Source of the DNA: Gossypium raimondii
Lineage: Eukaryota > Streptophyta > Magnoliopsida > Malvales > Malvaceae
Assembly: GCF_025698545.1 (NCBI RefSeq)
Contig: NC_068569.1
Coordinates: 1,736,001 to 1,800,000 of the forward strand
Reading direction: 5' to 3'
DNA: 64,000 bases
Shown: piece after piece, positions 1 to 10,045 of the stretch
Layout: the number at the start of each line of letters is the position of its first letter
How positions within the stretch are numbered: the stretch's first letter is position 1
Notes under the pieces: model-generated
Databases searched by the model: none
Seen by the model: only the letters and a program-made list of their open reading frames with translations
Told to the model about the DNA's origin: nothing
Program-made: the position numbers and the translations under genes

Positions 1-149
1 TCGCCAACCATGTTCCTAAAGATTCCCCTTCGAACTCGAGCGTAAGTTGGCAACCTCTCCAGCGCCGCCCACCTCAGTGCCTCCTCCTCCTCATCTTCCT
101 CCCTGAACGAAGCCGACCTGGAGAACACATTCTCCGCCGAGTTCCACAT
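1..149 (-). CDS. ABCG32: PDR-type ABC transporter, 5' end only (ABCG32/PEC1-like)
   Basis: The reverse strand has an ATG at 149-147 followed by 49 open codons that run off the left edge. The start, MWNSAENVFSRSASFREED, then an acidic stretch and the motif LRWAALERLPTYARVRRGIF, is the characteristic N-terminus of plant full-size PDR/ABCG transporters, closest in my memory to ABCG32/PEC1. Family members are plasma-membrane exporters of about 1400 residues with two nucleotide-binding and two membrane domains; ABCG32 is needed for cuticle formation. None of those domains lies in the window, so only the start can be judged. It is intact, with no stop or frameshift. The PDR assignment is secure, the exact orthologue less so. 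Confidence 0.85.
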   Translation of the reverse strand, partial: MWNSAENVFSRSASFREEDEEEEALRWAALERLPTYARVRRGIFRNMVG

Positions 150-533
150 TGCCTCCTTTCAAAGATCTAAACAACAAAAGAAAAAAAAAAAGAAAACCAA
201 ACCTAGAGAGATTAAAGAAACAATGAAAAAAGAGAGTTCAATTGTGAGATTTAGAAATGTGGCTGAGAGTGCTTTTGTAAGTAGAGATTATAGTCTTCAA
301 AATAGGTAGTTGAGCTTTGCAATTGCATTTATGGCGGGTTTTTTTTATTTTTGTAAAATTGGGGGCTCTGTTTTCGGCTAACGTAATTGTAGAAATGCTT
401 ACGTCGTTTAACTTTCTGTTGCATCCGTTCGGTACGTTATCATTAATAGCCGCGGGAAAAGAATATAAAAGTGGCGGGGGCAACCTCTCGAGTCGCGTAC
501 ACTGTAATCGCTCTTAGATTGTGAAATATGTAA
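150..533. promoter_or_regulatory. Upstream region of the ABC transporter gene
   Basis: This is the 5' flank of the ABC transporter, read on the reverse strand. It includes a polypurine run at about 177-195, just upstream of the start codon and probably in the leader, and a weak TATA-like CTATAATC near 283-290. I see no convincing gene on either strand; the short open frames here lack any recognisable protein features. Confidence 0.3.
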
Positions 534-843
534 GGTTAAATATGTTATAAGCCCCTGTAACTTTTAAAAATTTAAAATTTAGTCTTTATACTTTTCAATT
601 TTCAAGATTCAGGTCCAATGGTTAATATTGTTGTTTTTTGTTAAATTCATTGGTGTGATATTTTGAAACTAAAAACTAAAAATATTTTAATAAACCTGAA
701 TTTATCAAAAAAAGTAATAATATTAACAGTTAGATTTGAATTTTAAAATCTAAAAAAGAGATAAATTAAATTCTCAAAATAAAAGTATAAGAATTAAATT
801 TCAATTTTTTGAAAAATACAGGGACTTATGATACATTTTAACC
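534..843. mobile_element. 310-bp MITE with TATGTAA target duplication
   Basis: The left end GGTTAAATATGTTATAAG and the reverse complement of the right end (GGTTAAAATGTATCATAAG) match imperfectly, and the two halves stay complementary for roughly 60 bp. The element is flanked by TATGTAA at 527-533 and again at 844-850. There is no coding capacity. The terminal repeat and direct duplication identify a non-autonomous DNA transposon; the superfamily is uncertain (the 7-bp duplication is shorter than the usual 9 bp of MULEs). Confidence 0.7.
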
Positions 844-850
844 TATGTAA

Positions 851-2039
851 CTTGGGCTACACACGTGATGAGGATGCGGGGAGTGGGTTTATGATTAATA
901 GATCTGAGAGTGGGCTGAGAATCAATGGCCGATGTTTCTAAAAGTGAAGAACACGAATCACCGGCAGCGGCAGAACAAGACAAGGGCATGTTTTGTAAAT
1001 TGTAACGAACCCCTTATTTTCTTTCTTTTCTAAAATAAAATTATCATGTACTTTTATGCAATTTGCATGGTGTATGGCAAGAGAGATTTATTGATTTAAT
1101 AAATTAAATTAATAGTATACTGCAGAGCCGACAAAATAAAAGAAATTATTTAACGATAGGAAAATTGAAATTAATAAAATATAGCATAAGTTCTTTACAA
1201 ATTTATAATTTAGCCTATATATTTTTATTTTGATAAATTTAATCCATTTACTTTTCAGATCTTAAATTTCAATCTAAACTATTAATATGGTTATTTTGTT
1301 AATAGTTTGATTAATAGTTTGATTAGAATTTTGAAATTTAAAAATAAAATAATTATTTTTTAAAAAAATATAGGATTAAATTTTAAATTTGCAATCTAAC
1401 TTTGAAAAAAATATCAGCTATTTTACGAGGGACAGTCTTTTAAAAATTTAAGACATAAACACTCATATTTTATTCTTTAATGTTTTGAATTTTAATAAAT
1501 TTATTGACTATATTAATATCAGTTGACTTGTTGTTAAATAACTTCACAACCATAAATATTAAAGAAATTATAAATGATAGTAACTATTTTTATTAATAAT
1601 AAAATGACAAATTAAATTAAAGAAGAGACTATCATATTCAACCACAAATTGGGACTTTGAATTAGGTGTCGGGAAAACATGCATTTAATTTCTGTAACAA
1701 TTTTAGTCCCACCTAATTAAACAACTATATAATATAACCTATATTTGTATGATCAAAGCCTAAAACTTGAGTTTCTTGTTACCTACTTTCTCCTTGAAAA
1801 TAATGATATTTTGTACTGCATTCTTAACTTCAGCTCACTTTTTTTTTTTTGAATTCATTATTATTAAGGGGAAATTAAGTACTCGTACAATTTTATTTAA
1901 TAAATTGTTCAAATTTATTTGTATATTTGTTCGATAATACTTTTTTTCTAATTTTGAACTTTTATAGTGTTAAATAATTTTTTGGGGGGTAATAAAAGAG
2001 GCTTAACAAAGCCTATACAACAGCAGGGCTCCTAGTGAC
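851..2039. other. AT-rich intergenic DNA
   Basis: No gene is visible. The stretch at about 1190-1445 resembles the 534-843 element in base pattern (phrases such as aaatttaatcc and ttaaatttcaatc), and may be a decayed relative without clear ends. The rest is low-complexity AT-rich sequence. Confidence 0.4.
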
Positions 2040-2871
2040 AGAAGAATTTGTTGCAAATTGCTTGTCAAAGGCAACATCACCACCAGCAGAAGTCGGTGGA
2101 GCAGTGAAGATGCATGTTTCTCGAGGTAATTCTGCCAAGCTTGGCCATGATATCAGCAACCGAGTTTCGATGACGATTAATGTGATGAAAGCTCAATTGC
2201 CATTCTTTAGAACAGAATTCCTTGATTCCTCTGATTTCAGAAAGACCATTAGTTCCAGCATAGCCACTACAAATAATGAGATGCAACACTCCTCCAACTG
2301 CAGAGGTCTGATTGCTATCATGAACCGAGCCATCTGAATTAATTTTGATCCAGCCGACCTTGGGGGGACACCAGCAACTGTTATGATTGAATGTTAGAGT
2401 AGCATTCCTCTTTGCATAATCATGCTGAACGCTCTTAGCCAAGGAAAAACTCCTTTTAACAACCTCGATAATACTACTATGAGATCCATTGAAAATGACA
2501 TCATCTTTATTCTTCCAAAGGGACCAAATGACGATTGAAAACAACGAGGGCCAAGAGACGCCCTCAACAGATAGTCCACCAGCATTTTTCCTCAGTCATT
2601 CCACGACGCAAATGCTCACCATTGGTCAGTAATCTGTCAGGTCCCAGTTCGCATCTTCAACATCCCATTGATCTTGGTTCATACCTTTATAGGTTTCCGA
2701 GACAGAGAAACGACCACTGTTTGACCAAGTCCAAGAAAGTTTGTCTACACCAGCATCAGCAGGAGGCAACATGCTTTCAATGACAGACAGGATGTTATGG
2801 GGAGGAACTATCTCCCAATCCCAATCAGCATTAAGACCAACCATATTAGCGGCCGATATATAGTCATTCAA
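2040..2871 (-). pseudogene. LINE retrotransposon remnant (zf-RVT and RNase H pieces)
   Basis: The reverse strand contains fragments typical of the C-terminal part of plant non-LTR retrotransposon polyproteins. First comes a reverse-transcriptase-associated zinc-binding-like stretch (LSWTWSNSGRFSVSETYKG, about 2740-2690). Then comes an RNase-H-like start (VIWSLWKNKDDVIFNGS, then GWIKINSDGSV and AVGGVL), and finally an RNase-H tail (NSVADIMAKLGR). The pieces sit in different frames, with stops between them, and the middle of the RNase H fold is missing. The polymerase domain and ORF1 are absent. This is a truncated, dead insertion, and no target duplication was identified. Confidence 0.75.
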
Positions 2872-3604
2872 TGGTGATCATAATATTTAAAAGAAAAATT
2901 AATCACAATAAGATCAAGGGGTTTAATTTTGGGATTAAGTACACCTTTTTCCTCGAGAATCATAATATTGAATTCCATTATGGCTACGAGATAGGTAAAT
3001 CTGTAATGTTCAACGCATTGGCAAATACTATTTACTGATCTTTAATTTAGTGGACCTATCCTACTTGCAACTACAATTATGTGTCGTTTTCTTTCGGTAA
3101 GAGCCTTTAATGCCTCGGTGCTTCAATTATTTTCATAAATTTGGATAGACATCAATATATGAATATAAATTTTCATCTCGGTTTTTTTAATTAAAAATAA
3201 TTGGTTTAATATATTATTTGGTATTTAAGTTTTTAATGTCTTATTTTAATTTGATAAAAGTTATATATTTTGGTACTTAAAGGTAACGTTACTATTTTTC
3301 TGAATTCGAGTTTTAAGCTTGATTTGATGAAAGTTAATTGTCAATATTACTAAGTTTGAATTTTTCATGATTTTGTCAATAAAGCAAATTTAGTGCTAGT
3401 TATGGATTTGTTTAATTTTGTGTTTAATTTGTCAAATACAATGGGCTAGATGTGATTTAATTCGAGTTTTAGGATTGATTTGACGAAAGTTAATTACTAA
3501 TATTATTAGTTAATTATGAATTTTCATCAAATAAACTTTAAAACCCAAACTAAACACTAAAAAGTTAATAATATGTCAAGTTTAGGTAAAAGTAATACAT
3601 TTTA
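2872..3604. other. AT-rich intergenic DNA
   Basis: No gene or RNA is visible. Two stretches near 3300-3370 and 3460-3540 share phrases (gagttttaagcttgatttgatgaaagttaatt and a near copy), suggesting a small degenerate duplication. Confidence 0.35.
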
Positions 3605-3710
3605 TATTCGGGGTCCGTGGCTGTCTCTCTCAATAATGTTATTCTCAAGGTTTGAACCTACGTTTTCCCCTTAAGAGTGCAATGTGCCTTACCATTACAC
3701 CTAAGTTTCA
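3605..3710 (-). mobile_element. tRNA-derived SINE-like fragment
   Basis: On the reverse strand there is an A-box-like TAATGGTAAGGC (about 3686-3697) followed roughly 40 nt later by a perfect B-box-like GGTTCAAACC (3649-3658). This is the internal RNA polymerase III promoter arrangement of tRNA genes and SINEs. The segment cannot fold as an intact tRNA, so a SINE head is the better reading. No clear 3' tail or target duplication was found, so it may be partial. Confidence 0.45.
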
Positions 3711-4808
3711 ACATGTATTTGAATTGATGATTAGTGTATTTTATTTTTGTCACTAGAAATTATTTTTATTCATATGTAACGTTTTACTTCTGGATGATAT
3801 TAGGTATGGCCCGATCCAACATGTTACTTTTGGTTGGTATTGGGTACGGCCCAAACAGAGAATTTTACTGAAATTTGAATATAAAAAAATAAAAATTTAA
3901 AATATATGACTCCAACTCCAAGAGTCTCAACCACCATCACTTTTTTTCTAAAGTGGATATGAAAATAATATCATTGCAGGTTCAGACTTATCCGATGGCC
4001 ATCACCCCCATTGCTCCAATATCCGGACCATACCAATTACAACATGGCCTTGCCATGCTATGGTAGTTTGATATAGGAATCCCAAAACCAGATAGAGTAG
4101 ATTTTTCATATCGGTTAACCTTTTTTGATAATTTTTTTATCTATTATTATTTAATACGTTTTTAATTATCATTTATAAATTAATTCTTACATTTGATAAA
4201 TAAGTATTACATATTTAAAAGGTGATAATTAATATTAATTTTTAAAATTAATATATTAAATATTAATAGATGAAAAGTAATGAATTATTTCTACTAATAT
4301 GATTATGTTAGTTGACTCCACCTCTATGTAATAATTATAATTTTAAAGTAAGTTTTCAATTTGTATTAATTAATCAGATAAATGTAAAATATGATTTTTT
4401 TGGTAGAAAAAATATGATTCTTTACTTCATCTCGGAAGGTATGTAGATATATATATTATAATGTTACGTAGCTTTTGTAATATTTGTTGGTTTTTGTTGA
4501 GGGAAATTGTATCTTTCATTATTAATGGAAAATATTGTTTTATTCAAGAATTTTGTTTTTTACTCGAAGAGCATTTTGATTGATGGCTAGTGTAGATACA
4601 ACTTGTAAGTTCATAGGAGAAGTACTTATAATCTCGCTTGTATCTTCATCAACCATCAACCAAGACACTCTTTTGAATGTGACAATACCTTCTGTCGGGG
4701 ATTCGAAATCCAACTCTCCTCGACACTTTCATATTTGATTTAAAATATTATTAATATGATTCTGGATGGATTAAATTATTATAAGAAAGAAATATCAACC
4801 ATCTGAAT
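3711..4808. other. AT-rich intergenic DNA
   Basis: No gene is visible. A short duplicated phrase around 3795-3855 (ggcccgatccaacatgttacttttgg and a similar neighbour) is the only local structure noted. Confidence 0.35.
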
Positions 4809-4811
4809 ATT

Positions 4812-4834
4812 CACTACACCAAAACAGGTCTTTA
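4812..4834 (+). repeat. CACTA left terminal inverted repeat
   Basis: Starts CACTACACCAAAACAGGTCT; pairs with 13809-13831 with two mismatches (positions 4 and 13). Confidence 0.9.
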
Positions 4835-5700
4835 CCGGCGTTTAAACAAAAAACGCCGCAAAAAATAGAGTTTTAGCGGCGTCCAGAGACAAACGCTGCA
4901 ATAAATGGTTATTAGTGGCGCAAGAAATAGAAATGCCACAATTGACTTGCATTAGCGGCGTTTTTACCTCAACGCCACAAAACATGTTTGCAAAACGGCT
5001 CCGTTTTTTGGTTACTTTATGACTTTAGTGGCGCTTCCACGAAAACGCCGCAAAAAATTGGAATATAGCGGCGTTTTCTGAGAAACGCCGGTAAAGATAA
5101 CGAATTTGAGGAAAAAATCTGAGCAAAACAGTACCGTTTTATGGTTTCATTTTATTTCTTTAGTGGCGCATTGTAAAAAACGCCGGAAAAGATTGAATTG
5201 GCGGCGTTTTCAGAGAAACGCCGGTAAAGATATCTAATTTGAGGAAAAATTTTGGACAAAACGCTACCGTTTTATTGCTTCGTTTTATTTCTTTAGTGGC
5301 GCATTGTAAAAAAACGCCACAAATATTGGGATATAGTGGCGTTATTGGAGAAACGCCGGTAAGGATATCTAATTTGAGGAAAAATTTTGAGCAACACGGT
5401 ACTGTTTTGTTGTTTCCTTTTTATGCTTTAGTGGCGAAATGTTAAAAAACGCCGGAAACGGTTCGGATTTAGCGGCGCATATTAAGAAACGCCGGAACTA
5501 GACTAAGTAAAACGGCTTCGTTTTATTTCAGGATATTGATTTAGTGGCGCTTTTAAGTAAATGCCGCGAATATTTCAGCAATACAACATCGTCTGCTTTT
5601 CTTCTTTTGTGGAATGTTCATTAAAATGATGCCGCTTTTTGTTGTCTCTATTGGTAGTAGCGGCGTTTTTGGTCAAAACGCCGCAAAAAAGGAAATAAAA
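4835..5700. repeat. Left subterminal array of GCGGCG hairpin motifs
   Basis: More than twenty variants of GTGGCGTTTT or GCGGCGTTTT in either orientation lie here, many as close inverted pairs with short loops. Between about 5035 and 5455 they form about three tandem units of roughly 130 bp. Each unit contains a variant of GAGAAACGCCGGTAAAGAT (near 5083, 5213 and 5348) and an ACGGTACCGTTTT-like phrase. In CACTA elements such arrays bind the TNP1/TNPA-type accessory protein; that role is inferred here. Confidence 0.8.
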
Positions 5701-6000
5701 TTTTAGGTTTTAGAGATTAATATTTAAGTTTTATCGTATACTGTTAGGGGTTTTAGGTTTGTGGCACAATATTTATTATTTTAAGATTAGAGTTTTGTGT
5801 TCTGGGCTTAGAGTTTAGGTTTAGGGCTTGGAGATTGAGGTTTAAGGTTTAGAATTTACATTTCAGCGTTATTATCAGGTTAGAGTTTACGGCTTATAAG
5901 ATAATGAAATTTACTGTGTTAAGGATTGATGTTTATGTTTTACGATTTAGCGTTAATGATTTAAGGGTTACGATGTAAGGTTTTAGCATTTTGGATTTAT
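5700..6000 (+). repeat. Degenerate telomere-like TTTAGGG tract
   Basis: The sequence is dominated by drifted forms of ggtttagggttt (for example gagtttaggtttagggcttgg). A second, better tract lies at about 6520-6850. No coding signal was seen. Confidence 0.45.
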
Positions 6001-6009
6001 GGTTTATAC

Positions 6010-6560
6010 GAGTTTAATATATATATGTTATATATGATGAAACAGTTTAATATTATATACTGAGCATTCATTTATTTGCTAAAAATAGAGCATAAATTTA
6101 TAATTGTAAGACATTATTGGAATAGTGTGAATAATTAATAAATTTGAATGTTGATAGTATTTAAAAATCTATTAAAAATAAAAATACTTATAAATAAATA
6201 CATATAAAATATTATAAAAACTGAATAATTAGTGGCGTTTTAAACTAAAACGCCACAATAGATAGGATTTAGCGGCGCTTAGACGTAAAACGCCGCAAAG
6301 AATATATCAAAACGACTTCGTTTTTCTTTCAGTATATTTCTTTAGTGGCGTTTTTTGATAAAATGCCGTAAAGTTTTCTACAATACGACATCGTCTGCTG
6401 TTCTTCTTTGGTGGAAAGTTCGATAAAACGACGCCGCTTTCAAGGTTGTTTCTAGTGGTTGTAGCGGCGTTTTCGGTAAGAACGCCGCAAAAAAAAGAAA
6501 TAATATATTAGGGTTTAGGGATTAATATTTATAAATAATTGTATACGGTTTGGGGTTTTA
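6010..6560 (+). repeat. Internal duplicated CACTA segment, copy 1
   Basis: This segment (from gttatatatgatgaaacag through ggggttttagggttcgttac) recurs almost base for base at about 8650-9215. It includes the AT-rich lead, the GCGGCG hairpin pairs and the telomere-like tail. A shorter relative of its second half also sits at about 5600-5770. Confidence 0.7.
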
Positions 6561-6807
6561 GGGTTCGTTACACAATGTTTATTATTTTAGGATTACAATT
6601 TTGATGACATGGGTTTAAAGTTTAGGTTTAGGGCTCGGGGATTGGGGTTTAAGGTTTATAGTTTACATTTCAGTGTTAATATCATGTTAGGGTTTATGGC
6701 TTATGATGAGATAATGAAATTTACTGTTTTAGGGCTTAATGTTTATGGTTTACTATTTGCGTTAATGATTTAAGGGTTACGATGTATGGTTTTTTTGCGT
6801 TTTGGAT

Positions 6808-6852
6808 TTAGGGTTTATAGTGTTTAGGGTTTAGGGTTTAGGGTTTTAGTGT
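6808..6852 (+). repeat. Short interstitial telomere-type repeat (TTTAGGG)n
   Basis: Three consecutive exact TTTAGGG units, with partial units on both sides, lie within a longer degenerate tract. This is the plant telomere heptamer, but the run is short and embedded in a CACTA element, so it does not mark a chromosome end. Confidence 0.7.
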
Positions 6853-7232
6853 TTAATTAATATTTTGATGCAAAAGTCAAAAAAATTAAGGTACTTATGT
6901 TTTTTACTTCTTATTATGTCATTATTTGGTTTAGAACTGACAGGGGTATAAAAAGGGTTTTTTACATAAATAGGTTGAAAAATAAAAAAATTTACTGAAA
7001 TAGGGTGTCAGAAAAAGTATTTACCAAAATGGGTTACTTTTTTCATTGGAGCCTATTAGATAGGCGCCAATGAATAAAATAATAATAAAATTTTTTTTTG
7101 AATAAAATATTTTTTATACTTTTTCGGGTTAGTATAAAACCCGTATAATACATAGTATTGGCGCCTATCTGGGAGGCGCCAATGGTGGTGCCTACCTGGG
7201 AGGCGCCAATGGTGGTGCCATTCTGAGAGGCG

Positions 7233-7382
7233 CCAATGGGCCGGGCCGGGCTTGGGCCTATGATTTTTGCCCGAGCCGGGCCTGGACAAAATTTCAGACC
7301 CATATTTTGGGCCGGGCCCGGGCCTAGGAGTCGGGACGAAAATTTTTTTTGGGCCCGGCCCGGCCCATGGACAGGTCTAGGC
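7233..7382 (-). repeat. GC-rich GGGCCGGGC unit, copy 1 (hAT-MITE-like)
   Basis: About 150 bp running from GGGCCGGGCCGGGCTTGGGC to CCCATGGACAGGTCTA. The reverse-strand start TAGACCTGTCCATGGGCCGG is a form I recognise from plant hAT-like non-autonomous repeats. It recurs in the same orientation at 8167-8306 although the surrounding element is an inverted repeat. Confidence 0.5.
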
Positions 7383-8022
7383 GCCAATGAAGGCCTCATA
7401 AATTTAGGATTATGTTATAAATTTTTGTGTTTGTAATTATTTAAAATTTAATTTATTAGTAATAAATTACTAAATTACTAATAAGTTACTAATAAATTTA
7501 TAACATAATCCTAATTTACTAACAAATTAATTATAAAATAATTACAATATTCATACAAAAATTACAATATTACAATATATACCGACATTACAATATTCAT
7601 ACAAAATTATAATATTACAATATTCATACAAAAAATTACAATATTCATACAAAATTATAATATTACAATATTCATACAAAAAATTACAATATTCATACTA
7701 AATATAGATAATTTATAATTAATAATTAATAACAAAAATATTGCAATTTTATATGAATATTGTAATTTTGTAATTTTGTATGAATATTGTAATATTATAA
7801 TTTTGTATGAATATTGAATGTCGTATATATTGTAATATTGTAATTTTTGTATGAATATTGTAATTTATTACTAATAAATTTATTAGTAATTTAAGATTAT
7901 GTTATAAATTTATTAGTAACTTATTAGTAATTTAGTAATTTATTACTAATAAATTAAATTTTAAATAATTACAAACACAAAATTTATAACATAAACCTAA
8001 ATTTATGAGGCCTTGGCGCCAT

Positions 8023-8306
8023 AGACACATCCATGGTCGGGCGGCCTGCCTGCTGGCCCGCCGAAATATAGGAGGTTCGGCCGAATACAATAAATATATT
8101 TTTAATTTTAATTTTTAAAATACTTTTTTTTATTTTTAAAATTTTTTTTGTGTTTATTTAAAAAATGGGCCGGGCCGGGTCGGGCCGGGCTTGGGCATAT
8201 GATTTTTCCAGTGCCGGGCCTGGATAAAATTTTAGGCCCATATTTCGAGCCGGCCTAGGAGTCGGGCCGAAATTTTTTAGCCCGGCCGCCCATGGACAGT
8301 TCTAGT
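8023..8306. mobile_element. hAT-MITE-like insert with GGCCGGGC ends, copy 2
   Basis: The left end TAGACACATCCATGG and the reverse-complemented right end TAGAACTGTCCATGGGC are similar terminal repeats about 284 bp apart. The right half is a direct copy of 7233-7382. No clear 8-bp target duplication was found, so the boundaries are tentative. Confidence 0.45.
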
Positions 8307-8382
8307 AATGGCGCCTCTCAGTAAGGCACCTTCATTGGCGCCTCTATGAGGCACCTTCATTGGCGCCTACGATAGGCGCCAC

Positions 8383-8404
8383 CCGACCCGACCCGACCCG
8401 TTGA
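8383..8404 (+). repeat. ACCCG pentamer repeat
   Basis: Four tandem CGACC/ACCCG units immediately downstream of the GGCGCC motifs of the fold-back element. Confidence 0.7.
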
Positions 8405-8606
8405 CCGTATTTTGACCCGTATTTTTTTAAAAAAAATTATTAAAAAAATATTTAAAAAATTTATTCAAAAAATTTTTTATTATTTTTTATTCATTGGCGC
8501 CTATCTAATAGGCTCCAATGAAAAAAGTAACCCATTTTGGTAAATACTTTTTCGACACCCTATTTGAGTAAATTTTTTTCAACCTATTTATGTAAAAACG
8601 GTATAA

Positions 8607-8609
<3 letters not shown>

Positions 8610-8641
<32 letters not shown>
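8610..8641. repeat. (AT)n microsatellite
   Basis: Sixteen AT dinucleotides directly beside the target duplication of the fold-back element. Confidence 0.95.
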
Positions 8642-8644
<3 letters not shown>

Positions 8645-8649
8645 TGGTA

Positions 8650-9215
8650 CGATATCACATATATATATGTCATTATATATGTTGAAACACTTTAATGTTT
8701 TATACGAGCGTTATCCATATTTGCTAAAAAGAGAGCATAAAGTTGAAATTGTAAGACATTATTGGAATAGTGTGAATAATTAATAAATTTGAATGTTTAT
8801 AGTATTTAAAAATCTATTAAAAATAAAAATACTTATAAATAAATACATATAAATTATTATAAAAACTGATAATTAGTTGCGTTTTAAACTAAAACGCCGC
8901 AATAGATAGGCTTTAGCGGCGCTTAGACGTAAAACGCCGCAAAGAATATATCAAAACGGTTTCATTTTCCTTTCAGTATATTTCTTTAGTGGCATTTTCT
9001 GATAAAACGCTGCAAAGGTTTCTACAATAAAACATCTTCTGCTGTTCTTCTTTGGTGGAAAGTTCGATAAAACGACGCCGCTTTTGATCGTTTCTAGTGG
9101 TAGTAGCGGCGTTTTCAGCAAGAACACCGCAAAAAAATAATATATTAGGATTTAGGGATTAATATTTATAGAAAATCGTATACGATTTGGGGTTTTAGGG
9201 TTCGTTACACAATGT
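8650..9215 (+). repeat. Internal duplicated CACTA segment, copy 2
   Basis: Direct repeat of 6010-6560 with scattered substitutions. The nested fold-back element at 6954-8599 sits between the two copies. Confidence 0.7.
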
Positions 9216-9599
9216 TGATAGTGTCAATAATTAATAAATTTGAATGTTGATAGTATTTAAATAATACATGCTTACATAAAATTAAAAAAATTATTAAGAT
9301 TTGTACAATAAAAATAATATGTTAAATCATGTCATATTTTTAAACTATTTTAATTGAAATAAAATTAATAATTTCATAATAATGCATCAATTTAAAATAA
9401 TGTCATAACATTTATACAATTTAAAATTCTATTAAAAATAAAAATACTTATAAATAAAGACATATTAAATATTATAAAAACTGAATATTTATAAATTTAT
9501 TAAATATGTATAATTCAAAATAATATATTAAATTTAAAAGAATGTAACATTTATCCAATTTAAAAATCTATTAAAATCAAAATACTTATAAATAATGTG

Positions 9600-10045
9600 A
9601 ATATTTAGTGGCGTTTGGAACCAAAACGTCGGAAATTGTAATTTAAAAATTGAAGAAACCGGCACCGTTTCATTGACGAGTTTAGGGTTCGGTGGCGTTT
9701 TTTCTCAAAGCGCCGCAAAAAGCTGTAAGATTAGTGGCGTTTTCGTTTAAGCGCCACAAATATATTAAAATTAAACGGCGTCGTTTTGAGGGGATATCGA
9801 TTTTGGGGTATATCCCCGCACCCTGCCCCAAATCCCATCTTTCAGTCAAATCCCTAACCCTAAGTTCAGCGCAGCATCTCCGATTTCTCCTCCTCCGTTT
9901 TCTTCATCTCTTTCATCTTTCTGTTTTGGCGTTTCGCTTTATTGCAAAAAAACCATTAAAAAGGCTTCATATGACATTCTATTTGTTGAAAACATTTAAC
10001 ATTATTTGCGGCAAAGAAGAGGGAGAACGTCGAGGAACATCTTAA
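9600..10045 (+). other. GC-richer leader-like segment inside the CACTA element
   Basis: After further GCGGCG hairpins (9600-9790) the sequence changes to a C/T-rich stretch (9800-9950; for example cctaaccctaagttcagcgc and tctcctcctccgttttcttc). This looks like a plant 5' untranslated leader. It could be the leader of the lost transposase gene or captured host sequence. No convincing coding frame follows. Confidence 0.35.

Larger units (their letters stand above)
6954..8599. mobile_element. Nested 1.65-kb fold-back (MULE-like) element
   Basis: The two ends are inverted copies: TTTTTTACATAAATAGGTTG on the left and its complement on the right. The complementarity continues through GGGTGTC, the AAAATGGGTTACTTTTTTCA phrase and the GGCGCCAATG motif, then again through a second pair of arms (7400-7520 with 7870-8010). 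A 9-bp direct repeat, GGTATAAAA, flanks it at 6945-6953 and 8600-8608, as expected for Mutator-like elements. It has no transposase. Several GGCGCC-containing motifs and a GC-rich GGGCCGGGC block make it a GC island inside AT-rich DNA. Confidence 0.75.

Noticed and set aside
3605-3710. Functional tRNA gene
   Set aside because: A and B boxes are present, but no cloverleaf can be drawn and no acceptor stem pairs.
4835-5700. CRISPR-like repeated array
   Set aside because: The repeats are palindromic, irregularly spaced and lie inside CACTA ends in a plant nuclear sequence; there are no spacers or cas genes.
7043-7436. Pro/Gly/Arg-rich frames on both strands
   Set aside because: They arise from the GGGCCGGGC repeat and read in several frames at once, so they are compositional.
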